Shown piece after piece: positions 6,001 to 13,386 of a stretch of DNA of 14,877 nt (position 1 is the stretch's first letter; the number at the start of each line of letters is the position of its first letter). Origin of the DNA: CALJUZ01 sp003387805 (lineage in GTDB: Bacteria; Bacillota; Limnochordia; Limnochordales; ZCTH02-B6). The stretch lies in the NCBI GenBank assembly GCA_937975235.1, contig CALJUZ010000094.1, positions 1-14,877 of the forward strand, written 5' to 3'. Below the pieces are notes generated by a model. The model ran no database searches, had not been told where the DNA came from, and saw only the letters and a program-made list of their open reading frames with translations. The translations under genes and the position numbers were made by a program.

Positions 6001-7353
6001 TCACTGCGCCGTGCCCGCGCCGCCCCACGCGCCCCGCAGCGCGGCCCGCAGCGGGGCCTGCTCCAGCAGCGTGTCGTAGGAAAACACCGACACGCCGGCC
6101 GCTCCCGCGTCCAGCGCGGCCTGCACCTGACGCTGCAGCAGGGCGGCGTCGCCGTTGAGCAAGTACGCGCCGATACCGGCGTACACCGGCGTCCCGGCGC
6201 GGCGGCCCAGGGACACGCCGTAGACCACTTGCGCCCGCACCCGCTCGGTATCCGGGCTGTAGGCCATGAGCAGCACCGCATCCACCAGGCCCCGCTCCAC
6301 CCAAGCCGGCCACGCCTGCAGCTTTTCGCCCACGGCGTCGTCCGCGTCGGCCGCGGCCGCGACGGAAAAATGGCGGCCCCGCTGCGCCACCGCCGCGCCG
6401 ATGCGCTCCACCAGCCCGGTCACTTGGTCCCGCCGCCACTGGTCCCACAAGCTCAGGCGGCGCAGCAGCTCGTCCCGCCCGTGGGCGGCGACGAAGGCCG
6501 CCGCGTCCCGCTCCAGCGCCATGGGGTCGAAACCGTGCTCGGCCTGAAACCGCTGGATGCTTTCGGGATGATAGCCGAACCGCCGCGACGGGTAGCGCAC
6601 GTAGTCCAGGTGCACGCCGTCCACGTCGTAGGCGTCCACCACCTCCAGGACCACGTCGAAAACGAACTGCTGCACCGCCGGCACGCCCGGATCGAGCATG
6701 CGGGCGGGCACCAGCGCTTGCGCCTCCTGCCAGCCGTAGTCCCACAGCGAGCGCCCGGTCCGGTCCACCGTCACCCACTCGGGCCGGCGGTTCAGAACGT
6801 GATCCGGATCCGCCGGCCGCTCCGTCAGCATGCCGGCGGTAAACGCGTTGATCCAGGCGTGCACCTGAAGGCCTTCGGCCCGGGCCCTGCGGAGCACGTA
6901 TTCCAGCGGGTCGAAGCCCGGCGCCACGTCGGGCGCCGCCGGCAGCAGCGAGGAGCGGTAGTACGCCTCCATGCGCCCGTTCACCTGCACGAACAGCGCG
7001 TCCGCGCCCACCTCCCGGGCCACGGCGATGACGCCGTCAATGGCCTCGGGCGTGCGCAGCGCGTGTCGCACCACCCACACGCCCCGGCGCCACGGCTCGG
7101 CGCCGACCCGGCCGGCCGCCGCCGGAGCGCCGGCGCCTGCTGCCGCCCCGGTCCCGCCGGGAGCGCCGGCTCGGTCCGCGGCCCCTTCGCCCGCCGGCGC
7201 GACGGCCGCCCGCTCCAAACGCAACAGCCCCGGGCCCACCTCGAACCAGCCCAGGGCGAAACCGATCAAGAGCGACACGCCCGCCGCAAACCAGATGTAC
7301 GTGCCCGATCCCGGCCGCCGGCCGAACCGGCGCCTCCGCCGCCGCCCCGCCAC
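6001..7353 (-). CDS. Membrane-anchored glycosyl-hydrolase-like protein (GHL10/YngK type)
   Basis: A 450-residue protein. The N-terminus has an Arg-rich cytoplasmic tip (4-13), one membrane helix (~19-37), then an Ala/Gly/Pro-rich spacer (~50-85), so the rest should lie outside the membrane. Residues ~88-440 look like the TIM-barrel glycosyl-hydrolase-like family GHL10: RGVWVV opening strand, LQVHAWINAF (162-171), DYGW, and VDGVHLDYVRYP (244-255), in which Asp250 is the likely catalytic acid. Family members are thought to act on cell-wall or surface polysaccharide; the substrate is unknown. The GTG start has GGGGAGG upstream, overlapping the end of ispDF, whose stop is only 2 nt before. It is therefore translationally coupled to the isoprenoid gene, which is an odd pairing. 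Confidence 0.83.
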   Translation of the reverse strand: MAGRRRRRRFGRRPGSGTYIWFAAGVSLLIGFALGWFEVGPGLLRLERAAVAPAGEGAADRAGAPGGTGAAAGAGAPAAAGRVGAEPWRRGVWVVRHALRTPEAIDGVIAVAREVGADALFVQVNGRMEAYYRSSLLPAAPDVAPGFDPLEYVLRRARAEGLQVHAWINAFTAGMLTERPADPDHVLNRRPEWVTVDRTGRSLWDYGWQEAQALVPARMLDPGVPAVQQFVFDVVLEVVDAYDVDGVHLDYVRYPSRRFGYHPESIQRFQAEHGFDPMALERDAAAFVAAHGRDELLRRLSLWDQWRRDQVTGLVERIGAAVAQRGRHFSVAAAADADDAVGEKLQAWPAWVERGLVDAVLLMAYSPDTERVRAQVVYGVSLGRRAGTPVYAGIGAYLLNGDAALLQRQVQAALDAGAAGVSVFSYDTLLEQAPLRAALRGAWGGAGTAQ

Positions 7354-7355
7354 GG

Positions 7356-8624
7356 TTACGCCTCCCCGCCGTAAATGGTGGCCACCGCGTGGACCGCGAC
7401 GCCTTGCCCCGCGCCGACGAAGCCCAGCTTTTCCGACGTCGTCGCTTTCACGTTGACCGCCGTAGGCGGTATCTCCAGCGTTTCGCTGATGCAGCGCACC
7501 ATGTCGGGGATGTAGGGCGCGAGCTTGGGCGCCTCGGCCACCACCGTCGCGTCCACGTTGCCGACGCGCCAGCCGGCCTTTTTGAGCAACCCGTGCACCC
7601 TTTGGAGCAACATGACGCTGGACGCGTCTTTGTAGGCGGGATCCGTGTCGGGGAAGTGCCGCCCGATGTCGCCCAGCCCCGCCGCGCCCAGCAGCGCGTC
7701 CGCGACGGCGTGAAGCAGCGCGTCTGCGTCCGAATGGCCCAAAAGCCCCCGCTCCGCGGGGATTTCCACGCCGCCCAGCACCAGCCGCCGGCCCGCGGCA
7801 AAGGCGTGCACGTCATAGCCGTATCCAACCCGCACCGTGGGCTCCCCCCGCTCCCGGCCGCCGGCTCGCGACGCGCCGTCGTCCTCCTCGGCGGACGCCG
7901 CCTCGGGCCGCCGGGTCCGGGCCCGCAAGAGCGCCTCCGCGACCAGCAGGTCTTCGGGCGTCGTAATCTTTATGTTGGAGTACGAGCCGTCGATGACGGC
8001 CACCCGGTGCCCGGCCCGTTCCACCAGCGAGGCGTCGTCGGTAGCCTCCGCGCCCTCGGCCGTCGCCCGCTGGTGGGCTTCCACCAGCAGCTCGCGGCGA
8101 AAGGCCTGAGGCGTCTGGACGGCCCGCAGCCGTGCCCGGGGCGGCGTGGACTCCACCCAGCCGCCGTCCACCAGCTTGACCGTGTCTTTCAGGGGAACGG
8201 CCACCGTCGCGGCGCCGTGCCGCCACGCGGCAGAAAGCACGCGCTCCAGGAGCGCCGGATCCAGCAGCGGGCGCACGCCGTCGTGGACCGCCACCAGATC
8301 CACGGGCTGCCGCAGCGCGTCCAGCCCCGCGCGGACGGACTGTTGCCTCGAATCGCCGCCGGCCGCCACGGTGACGGGTTTGGCCACCTGCCACGCGTCT
8401 TGAAGCCGGGCGCGGCAGTACTCCACGTCCTCCGGCGCGACCACCAGCACCAGCTCGCGCACCGGCCCGGCGGCGGCGCACGCCCGGAGCGTCCACAAAA
8501 TAATGGGGTCGCCCAAGAGCGGGATGTATTGTTTGGGCCGGCCCGGCTGCCCCATGCGGCGGCCGTGCCCGGCGGCGGGAATGATGACCGCGGCTGTGTA
8601 GTTGACGTTCGGCTCGAAACTCAC
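7356..8624 (-). CDS. ispDF: Bifunctional IspD-IspF (MEP pathway)
   Basis: One 422-residue protein with two enzymes of the MEP isoprenoid route. Residues ~10-235 are IspD (MEP cytidylyltransferase): PAAGHGRRMG with Arg23, PKQY with Lys31, and SNIKITTPEDL with Lys219, matching the CTP- and substrate-binding residues of the E. coli enzyme. A charged linker (~236-263) leads to IspF (MEcPP synthase, 264-422), whose metal ligands Asp271, His273 and His305 sit exactly as Asp8, His10 and His42 in E. coli IspF, followed by TTSEKLGFVG. No stop or frameshift separates the halves. The start is a GTG with a weak GGTGA site; no other start codon lies between it and the first IspD strand. The 122-nt gap from the PIN-TRAM gene shows no promoter or T-tract. 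Fusions are best known from proteobacteria. Confidence 0.95.
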   Translation of the reverse strand: MSFEPNVNYTAAVIIPAAGHGRRMGQPGRPKQYIPLLGDPIILWTLRACAAAGPVRELVLVVAPEDVEYCRARLQDAWQVAKPVTVAAGGDSRQQSVRAGLDALRQPVDLVAVHDGVRPLLDPALLERVLSAAWRHGAATVAVPLKDTVKLVDGGWVESTPPRARLRAVQTPQAFRRELLVEAHQRATAEGAEATDDASLVERAGHRVAVIDGSYSNIKITTPEDLLVAEALLRARTRRPEAASAEEDDGASRAGGRERGEPTVRVGYGYDVHAFAAGRRLVLGGVEIPAERGLLGHSDADALLHAVADALLGAAGLGDIGRHFPDTDPAYKDASSVMLLQRVHGLLKKAGWRVGNVDATVVAEAPKLAPYIPDMVRCISETLEIPPTAVNVKATTSEKLGFVGAGQGVAVHAVATIYGGEA

Positions 8625-8746
8625 CTTTTCACCATTCGTGCTTCACGGCCCAATACCTGCCGCGGTCCGCGGCGCCACGCGTGGCCGCGCGCCGCCGCAC
8701 CCCGCCCTGCCGTGCCCGCCGGCCCGCCGCGCCCGCCGGCGCCGGC

Positions 8747-9811
8747 TTACAGTGCACGCTCCATGGGCTTGGGCTTGGCGAAAATCATGCGCCCGGCCGC
8801 GGTCTGCAACACGCTGGTGACCATGACCCCCACCGACTCGCCGATGAAGCGGCGGCCGCCGTCCACCACGATCATGGTGCCGTCGTCCAGATAGCCCACG
8901 CCCTGCCCGTGCTCCTTGCCGTCTTTGATGACGTGGACCATCATCTCCTCGCCCGGCAGCACCACGGGCTTGACGGCGTTGGCCAGCTCGTTGATGTTCA
9001 GCACTTCGACGCCCTGCAGCTCGGCCACTTTGTTCAAATTGAAGTCGTTGGTGAGCACCTTGGCCCCTTTGAGCTGGGCCAGCCGCACCAGTTTGGCGTC
9101 GACTTCCGAAATGTCGTCAAAGTCTTCGTCGATGATTTCCACCGTCACCTTGGACTCTTTCTGCATCCGGTTGAGAATGTCCAGGCCCCGGCGGCCCCGG
9201 TTGCGCTTGAGCATGTCCGACGAGTCGGCGATGTGCTGCAGCTCCTGCAAAACGAAACCGGGGATGAGCAGCGTGCCTTCAATGAATCCGGTGCGGGCGA
9301 TGTCCGCGATGCGCCCGTCGATGATGACGCTGGTGTCCAGAATTTTCGGCCCGGCGTGGCCCGGGCGCGCCGACGCGTCGTTTCTCGCCGGCAGCTTCAC
9401 CATTTGAAACAGCTCGTCTCTTTTGCGCAGAAACGTGAAAGACCCCAGGTAGCCCCCGATGACGGTCAACGTGATGGGCAAGTACTCGCCGACGACGGGA
9501 ATGTGGCGGGGCAGCGGCACCGTAAACAAGATGGCCACCAAAAGGCCCACCAGCAGGCCTGCGGCCCCGGCCAGGATGTCAAGCACCGACGCGCGTTGAA
9601 GCTCTCTCGAGAGGCGCTGGCCCAGACGCACCGCCCACCAGCCCAGCAGCAAACCGGCCAGGCCGCCGGCCGCGGCGCCGAGCCAGGGAGCCGCCGCCGT
9701 CCCGGGCACCAGCCCGGAGAGAAGTCCCCGCCCGGCGTCCGATGATGCCAGCCAGTAGCCGAGGACCACGCCCAGTACCAACAATGAAAGCCGAACCGTC
9801 CGAACGAGCAA
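8747..9811 (-). CDS. yacL: PIN/TRAM domain membrane ribonuclease-like protein (YacL family)
   Basis: A 354-residue integral membrane protein with a cytoplasmic putative RNase part. Four membrane helices: ~8-23, 43-63, 77-98 and 110-128. The PIN domain (~155-275) keeps the acidic set Asp159 (KILDTS), Glu190 (LQEL), Asp238 (SEVDAKL) and Asp256 (TNDFN), expected to bind metal for RNA cleavage. A TRAM RNA-binding domain (~285-345) ends the protein. The frame opens at an ATG at 9853, but I chose TTG at 9811 because AAAGGAGG (9828-9821) lies 9 nt before it and the ATG has no good site. In B. subtilis yacL lies between disA and ispD; here it also precedes ispD(F). Its true RNA target is unknown. Confidence 0.93.
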   Translation of the reverse strand: MLVRTVRLSLLVLGVVLGYWLASSDAGRGLLSGLVPGTAAAPWLGAAAGGLAGLLLGWWAVRLGQRLSRELQRASVLDILAGAAGLLVGLLVAILFTVPLPRHIPVVGEYLPITLTVIGGYLGSFTFLRKRDELFQMVKLPARNDASARPGHAGPKILDTSVIIDGRIADIARTGFIEGTLLIPGFVLQELQHIADSSDMLKRNRGRRGLDILNRMQKESKVTVEIIDEDFDDISEVDAKLVRLAQLKGAKVLTNDFNLNKVAELQGVEVLNINELANAVKPVVLPGEEMMVHVIKDGKEHGQGVGYLDDGTMIVVDGGRRFIGESVGVMVTSVLQTAAGRMIFAKPKPMERAL

Positions 9812-9916
9812 GTTGGGGGCCTCCTTTCCCAATGACGCAGTCTTGCAATTCATGCCTCTACTGCTAGTATTGTCGCGAATCGAGCGAGCTTATCCAGAGG
9901 GGAATCGGCGGCGACT

Positions 9917-9946
9917 ATAATGAATAAAAAATGACAAGTCAGACAA
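9917..9946 (-). promoter_or_regulatory. Candidate sigma-A promoter for yacL-ispDF operon
   Basis: On the minus strand TTGTCT (9946-9941) and CATTAT (9922-9917) are 18 nt apart in an AT-rich island of an otherwise GC-rich region, just after the carD terminator and ~105 nt before the yacL start. Each hexamer differs from consensus at two positions. The rest of 9812-10070 holds no credible gene. Confidence 0.5.
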
Positions 9947-10009
9947 CCAAAGACAGCCGATCCCCAAATATAACGGCGGAGACGACGGGCGGGCGCGCGG
10001 GCGGTGCGG

Positions 10010-10043
10010 AACAACAGAAAGGGCGACGTCCGGTCGCGTCGCC
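10010..10043 (-). terminator. Intrinsic terminator downstream of carD
   Basis: On the minus strand a 7-bp stem, GGCGACG (10043-10037) and CGTCGCC (10028-10022), with an 8-nt loop is followed by the T-rich CTTTCTGTTGTT. It lies 27 nt past the carD stop. The plus-strand side is followed by GTTTCTT, so weak bidirectional action is possible. Confidence 0.7.
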
Positions 10044-10070
10044 GTTTCTTCCCCGCCTCGCCCCGCGGCG

Positions 10071-10580
10071 TCACGTTTCGCTGTCGTTTTCGCCCAGCAG
10101 TTCCCGGAGCTGCTGCTCCACGTGCTCTTCCGTCGTGTCTTGCGCCAGCACCAGCTCGCTGATGAGAATTTGCCGGGCGTTTTCCAGCATCTTCCGCTCA
10201 CCGGTGGACAAGCCTTTTTCGCGATCCCGGGCCGACAAGTTGCGCACCACCTCGGCCACTTCGAAAATGTCGCCGGTCTTGATTTTCTCCATGTTGGCGC
10301 GGTAGCGGCGGTTCCAGTTCTGCGACATGCTGGTCGTTTCCGCCTTGAGCACTTCGAACACTTGCCGGACGCCTTCTTCGTCGATGACCTCCCGCAGGCC
10401 CAGCTCATCGCAGCTGCTCATGGGGATCATGACCCGCAGATCGCCGATGGGCATGCGCATGATGTAGTACTTCTCGACCCGGTCCAGCACTTCTTTCTGC
10501 TCGATGGCTTCTATGATGCCGGCCCCGTGCATGGGGTACACGACTTTGTCGCCAACCGAAAACACTTTTTGTGAACTCAA
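10071..10580 (-). CDS. carD: CarD/CdnL-family RNA polymerase-binding regulator
   Basis: A 169-residue transcription factor. The N-terminal Tudor-like RNAP-interaction domain (~5-70) has VGDKVVYPMHGAGIIEAIE; the C-terminal helical DNA-binding part (~75-165) has QNWNRRYRAN with Trp89, equal to the Trp of mycobacterial CarD that wedges at the upstream edge of the -10 element. Family members bind the RNAP beta subunit and stabilise open complexes, notably at rRNA promoters. The start is TTG at 10580 with AGGG 9 nt upstream. A GTG five codons later would give the MF-x-VGD N-terminus seen in relatives, but it lacks a ribosome site. The gene has its own perfect-consensus promoter and a terminator, so it is probably mostly monocistronic. 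Confidence 0.95.
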   Translation of the reverse strand: MSSQKVFSVGDKVVYPMHGAGIIEAIEQKEVLDRVEKYYIMRMPIGDLRVMIPMSSCDELGLREVIDEEGVRQVFEVLKAETTSMSQNWNRRYRANMEKIKTGDIFEVAEVVRNLSARDREKGLSTGERKMLENARQILISELVLAQDTTEEHVEQQLRELLGENDSET

Positions 10581-10616
10581 AGTTAATCATCCCTAAGGTT
10601 AAGGTTGGTCGTACTA

Positions 10617-10645
10617 ATTATACCACTCGCAGCCACGAATGTCAA
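10617..10645 (-). promoter_or_regulatory. Perfect-consensus sigma-A promoter for carD
   Basis: On the minus strand TTGACA (10645-10640), a 17-nt spacer and TATAAT (10622-10617) match the sigma-A consensus at every position. The predicted leader is ~30 nt and carries a tandem AACCTT repeat just before the AGGG ribosome site. The -35 lies 32 nt from the -35 of the divergent plus-strand promoter. Confidence 0.93.
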
Positions 10646-10677
10646 TGTCGCGGCCTTGACGACGCCCCCTGCTCGCC

Positions 10678-10707
10678 TTGACAGGCCGCGCGCGGCGTCC
10701 TTATAAT
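10678..10707 (+). promoter_or_regulatory. Perfect-consensus sigma-A promoter for the CxC/CxxC gene
   Basis: TTGACA (10678-10683), an 18-nt GC-rich spacer and TATAAT (10702-10707) match both hexamers exactly. The start of transcription would be near 10714, giving a ~60-nt leader before the ATG at 10774. It is back to back with the carD promoter. Confidence 0.92.
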
Positions 10708-10773
10708 AATGGTACTGACGAGCCGTTTTGGGCCTTCACCGGCCTCATCCCGTGCCAAGGAGCGTGTCCGGCT

Positions 10774-11256
10774 ATGAGCGCAGACGCCCGCCCCATCCAC
10801 GGCCCCGAGCAGTCGTCGCCGCCGGGGGCCCCAGTACCGACCCACGATTCCGCCGCCAAACTGGCCGACGACTTCCAGCAAGCCGTCGGCGAATATTTGA
10901 TCAGGCACCGCAGCGTGCTGGACGTCCTCTCGAAAATGCAGGAGGCGTCGGCCCGGGTCCAGCGGGCGGTGGCCAAAGCCGTCACGGTGTGTGGCTGCAT
11001 CCGCATTGAGGCGTCGCGCCAGGCGCTTTCCGACGTGACCTCCGAAGACGTATCGTATGCGGACCTGAAGCAGTTCGTGCAGTCGCACGTCGCGGGCCAG
11101 CTCTGCCACAACTGCCGCGACGTCATCGAAGTCGAGCTGGGCCAGGCCTACTTCTACACCACCGCGCTGGCGGAAACGTTCAACATGCGCGCGGCCGACG
11201 TTTTGGCCAAGGAAAAGCAGCGCCTCGAGACGCTGGGCGTGTTCAACCTCACCTGA
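10774..11256 (+). CDS. Conserved-looking 160-aa protein with CxC and CxxC motifs
   Basis: I cannot assign a function. The open frame reaches back into the promoter hexamers (10678-10707), so it cannot be used in full; the ATG at 10774 with AAGGAG (10757-10762) is the best start. The first ~27 residues are Pro/Ser-rich and disordered. Residues ~30-72 form a helix-rich stretch (EYLIRHRSVLDVLSKMQEAS), then Cys73-Gly-Cys75; after a spacer come LCHNCRD (Cys111, Cys114) and another long helix (~115-150). Four cysteines in two pairs suggest one zinc or Fe-S site (inference). There is no membrane segment. From memory, similar short proteins occur near carD and disA in clostridial genomes, which I cannot verify here. 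It ends convergent with the FAH-family gene, 31 nt away. Confidence 0.85.
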   Translation: MSADARPIHGPEQSSPPGAPVPTHDSAAKLADDFQQAVGEYLIRHRSVLDVLSKMQEASARVQRAVAKAVTVCGCIRIEASRQALSDVTSEDVSYADLKQFVQSHVAGQLCHNCRDVIEVELGQAYFYTTALAETFNMRAADVLAKEKQRLETLGVFNLT

Positions 11257-11287
11257 CCGTCGTCCGCCGGCGCCGCCGGAAGCGGCG

Positions 11288-12274
11288 TCAGCTTCCAACC
11301 ACCCGGTTGCGCAGCACGCCGATGCCTTCGATCTCTATCTCCACCACGTCGCCGGGCTCGAGGAACACCTGCGGGTCCCGGGCCACGCCCACGCCCGCCG
11401 GCGTGCCCGTCATAATCACGTCGCCCGGCAGCAGCGTCATCAGGCGGGACAAGTACGCAATCAGCTCCGCGACGGAGAAAATCATCTGCCCCGTGTGCCC
11501 GTTCTGCATCACTTGGCCGTCCAGCCGCAGCGTCACCGACAAGTTCTGCGGATCCAGGGCGGGCCGGCCGTGCTCGTCGCGCGCGGGCACGATCCACGGC
11601 CCCATGGGGCCGAAGGTGTCCAGGGCCTTGCCTTTGACGAACTGCCCGTCCATGTACTGCAAATCCCTGGCGCTGACGTCGTTCATGATGGTGTAGCCGA
11701 AGACGCAGTCCAGCGCCTCGGCCTCGGAGACGTTTTTCGCCGGGCGGCCGATGACCACGGCCAGCTCCGCTTCAAAGTCCAGCTGCGACGTCACGGCGGG
11801 GCCGGGGTGAACGATGTTTCCTTCATGGCCCACCAGGGACGTGGCGAACTTGTTGAAAAACATGGGCGCCTTCGGCAGCGGCCGGCCCGTTTCCGCGGCG
11901 TGATCTTTGTAGTTGAGGCCGATGCCCAGCACCTTGCCCGGCCGCACCAAAGGCGGCGCGAAGGTTACTTCGTCGAGGGAGAAGGCGACGCGCGGCCGTC
12001 CCGCGGCCTGTTCCGCCTCGTCGAAGCGGCGCAGCTCGGCGGCGGTTTTCGGCAAGAAGGCCAGGCAGTCCAGCACCGCTGGACCCACCGCATCCCAGGC
12101 GGCGATGACGTCCACCAAATCGTCCGGAAACAGCGCGCCGGCCAGCGGTGCGGCCGGAGGCAGCCCCGCCTCGGCCCGCAGCGCCTCGTAGGCGGCCCGC
12201 AAGTCCACCGCCGTGCCGTCCACCACGACGCCGGTGCGGCGGCGCCCGCCCACGGAAAACGTCAACAGCTTCAC
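11288..12274 (-). CDS. Fumarylacetoacetate hydrolase family protein
   Basis: A 328-residue member of the FAH superfamily, which hydrolyses or decarboxylates beta-diketo and oxo-acids with a divalent metal. The N-terminal part (~1-100) is variable; the FAH fold (~105-325) has GKVLGIGLNYKDHAAE and the metal triad Glu168 and Glu170 (LDFEAEL) plus Asp199 (MNDVSARD), with the 29-residue spacing seen in FAHD1/YcgM. MTGTPAGVG lies near the end. I chose GTG at 12274 because GGAGG is 8 nt upstream; the ATG two codons earlier is only 2 nt from it. The substrate cannot be told; acylpyruvate or oxaloacetate are family options. The ribosome site abuts the disA stop, so it is co-transcribed with radA and disA, though it has no known link to them. 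Confidence 0.93.
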   Translation of the reverse strand: MKLLTFSVGGRRRTGVVVDGTAVDLRAAYEALRAEAGLPPAAPLAGALFPDDLVDVIAAWDAVGPAVLDCLAFLPKTAAELRRFDEAEQAAGRPRVAFSLDEVTFAPPLVRPGKVLGIGLNYKDHAAETGRPLPKAPMFFNKFATSLVGHEGNIVHPGPAVTSQLDFEAELAVVIGRPAKNVSEAEALDCVFGYTIMNDVSARDLQYMDGQFVKGKALDTFGPMGPWIVPARDEHGRPALDPQNLSVTLRLDGQVMQNGHTGQMIFSVAELIAYLSRLMTLLPGDVIMTGTPAGVGVARDPQVFLEPGDVVEIEIEGIGVLRNRVVGS

Positions 12275-12290
12275 GACCATCGCCTCCGGG

Positions 12291-13370
12291 TTAGAAGTTG
12301 CGGTCCAGCAGCGCCTGCTCCCGCAGCCGCCGCAGCCCCTCCTGGATGGCCCGGGCCCGCACTTCGCCGATCCCTTCGACGTTGTCCAGCTCCTCCAGCG
12401 AAGCCGACATGATGGCCGGCAGCCCGTCAAAGGCCTGCACCAAGTTTTCGATGACCGGCATGGGCAGCCGGGGCACTTTCGTCAGCACCCGGTACGCCCG
12501 CGGCGTGACCAAGTGGTCCAGGTTGTTCATGTGGGATCCGTAGCCGAGGCGCCGGGCGATGAGGCTCAGCTCCAGCAAGTCGTCGGAGCTCCACTCGTTC
12601 AGGGAGCGCCACACGTCCGCGGCCGTCTCCCCTTCTTCCTGCGGCTGCCAATAGTCGCGCACGATGAGGTAGCCTTCGTCCTGAATGTCCGACACCAGCT
12701 CCTCCAGCTGCATGCGCACCAGGCGGCCTTCGGTGCCCAGCTCCACGATGTAGCGCTCGATTTCCTTGCGGATGCGCTGCACCATCTGGGCCCGCTGAAC
12801 GCACGTGGTCACGTCGTACAGCGTGGCCAGCTCCTCGAACTCCAGGGCCGTCAGGTTGGTCAGCGACTGCTGGAACACCGCCCGGTACTTCTCCAGCGTC
12901 GACAGGGCCTGGTTGGCTTTGGCCAGGATGACGCCCACGTCCCGCATAATGTAGCGGAAGTTGCCTTTGTAGAGGCTGATGAGGTCGCGCCGCTGGGAGA
13001 TGGCCAGCACCAGCTGCCCGGTCTGCTTGGCCACCCGCTCGGCCGTGCGGTGCCGGCTGCCCGACTCCTGCGTCGGGATCATCGGGTCCGGCGTCAGGTG
13101 CGTGTTGGCGTACAGGATGCGGCGCGCGTCGGTGCTCATAATGATCGCGCCGTCCATTTTCGCCAGCTCGTACAGCGCGGCGGGGTGCATTTCCGCGTCG
13201 ATCTTGAACCCGCCATTGACCAAATCGAGCACTTCCTGCGTGTCGCCGACGACGATGAGCGCACCGGTGCGGGCCCGCAAGATCATTTCGAGCGCGTCGT
13301 ACATCTGCGTGCCGGGTGCGACCATGCGCATGACCTGGTAAAACAACTTTTCCTGCTGGACGTCGTCCAT
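12291..13370 (-). CDS. disA: DisA, diadenylate cyclase / DNA integrity scanning protein
   Basis: Makes the second messenger c-di-AMP from two ATP and scans DNA for branched structures. It has 359 residues, about the length of the B. subtilis protein. The cyclase domain (~10-145) carries both catalytic motifs, Asp73-Gly-Ala75 and Arg106-His-Arg108 in GSRHRTAER. A helical spine (~150-285) follows, then a helix-hairpin-helix DNA-binding domain with VEGIGEVRA (331-339). The ATG at 13370 is preferred over the GTG codons at 13382 and 13379 because GGGGTGG lies ~8 nt before it. The gene follows radA by 16 nt, with its ribosome site overlapping the radA stop; radA-disA pairing is standard in Firmicutes and RadA is known to restrain DisA activity. 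Confidence 0.97.
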   Translation of the reverse strand: MDDVQQEKLFYQVMRMVAPGTQMYDALEMILRARTGALIVVGDTQEVLDLVNGGFKIDAEMHPAALYELAKMDGAIIMSTDARRILYANTHLTPDPMIPTQESGSRHRTAERVAKQTGQLVLAISQRRDLISLYKGNFRYIMRDVGVILAKANQALSTLEKYRAVFQQSLTNLTALEFEELATLYDVTTCVQRAQMVQRIRKEIERYIVELGTEGRLVRMQLEELVSDIQDEGYLIVRDYWQPQEEGETAADVWRSLNEWSSDDLLELSLIARRLGYGSHMNNLDHLVTPRAYRVLTKVPRLPMPVIENLVQAFDGLPAIMSASLEELDNVEGIGEVRARAIQEGLRRLREQALLDRNF

Positions 13371-13386
13371 GCCCGACACCACCCCT

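Noticed and set aside
9850..10074. 74-codon minus-strand frame between carD and yacL
   Set aside because: It spans the carD terminator and the yacL promoter, and has no ribosome site or recognisable domain.
10405..10590. 61-codon frame starting at an ATG 10 nt before the carD start
   Set aside because: It overlaps carD out of frame, its ATG touches the AGGG site too closely to be used, and the product is Arg/His-rich shadow sequence.
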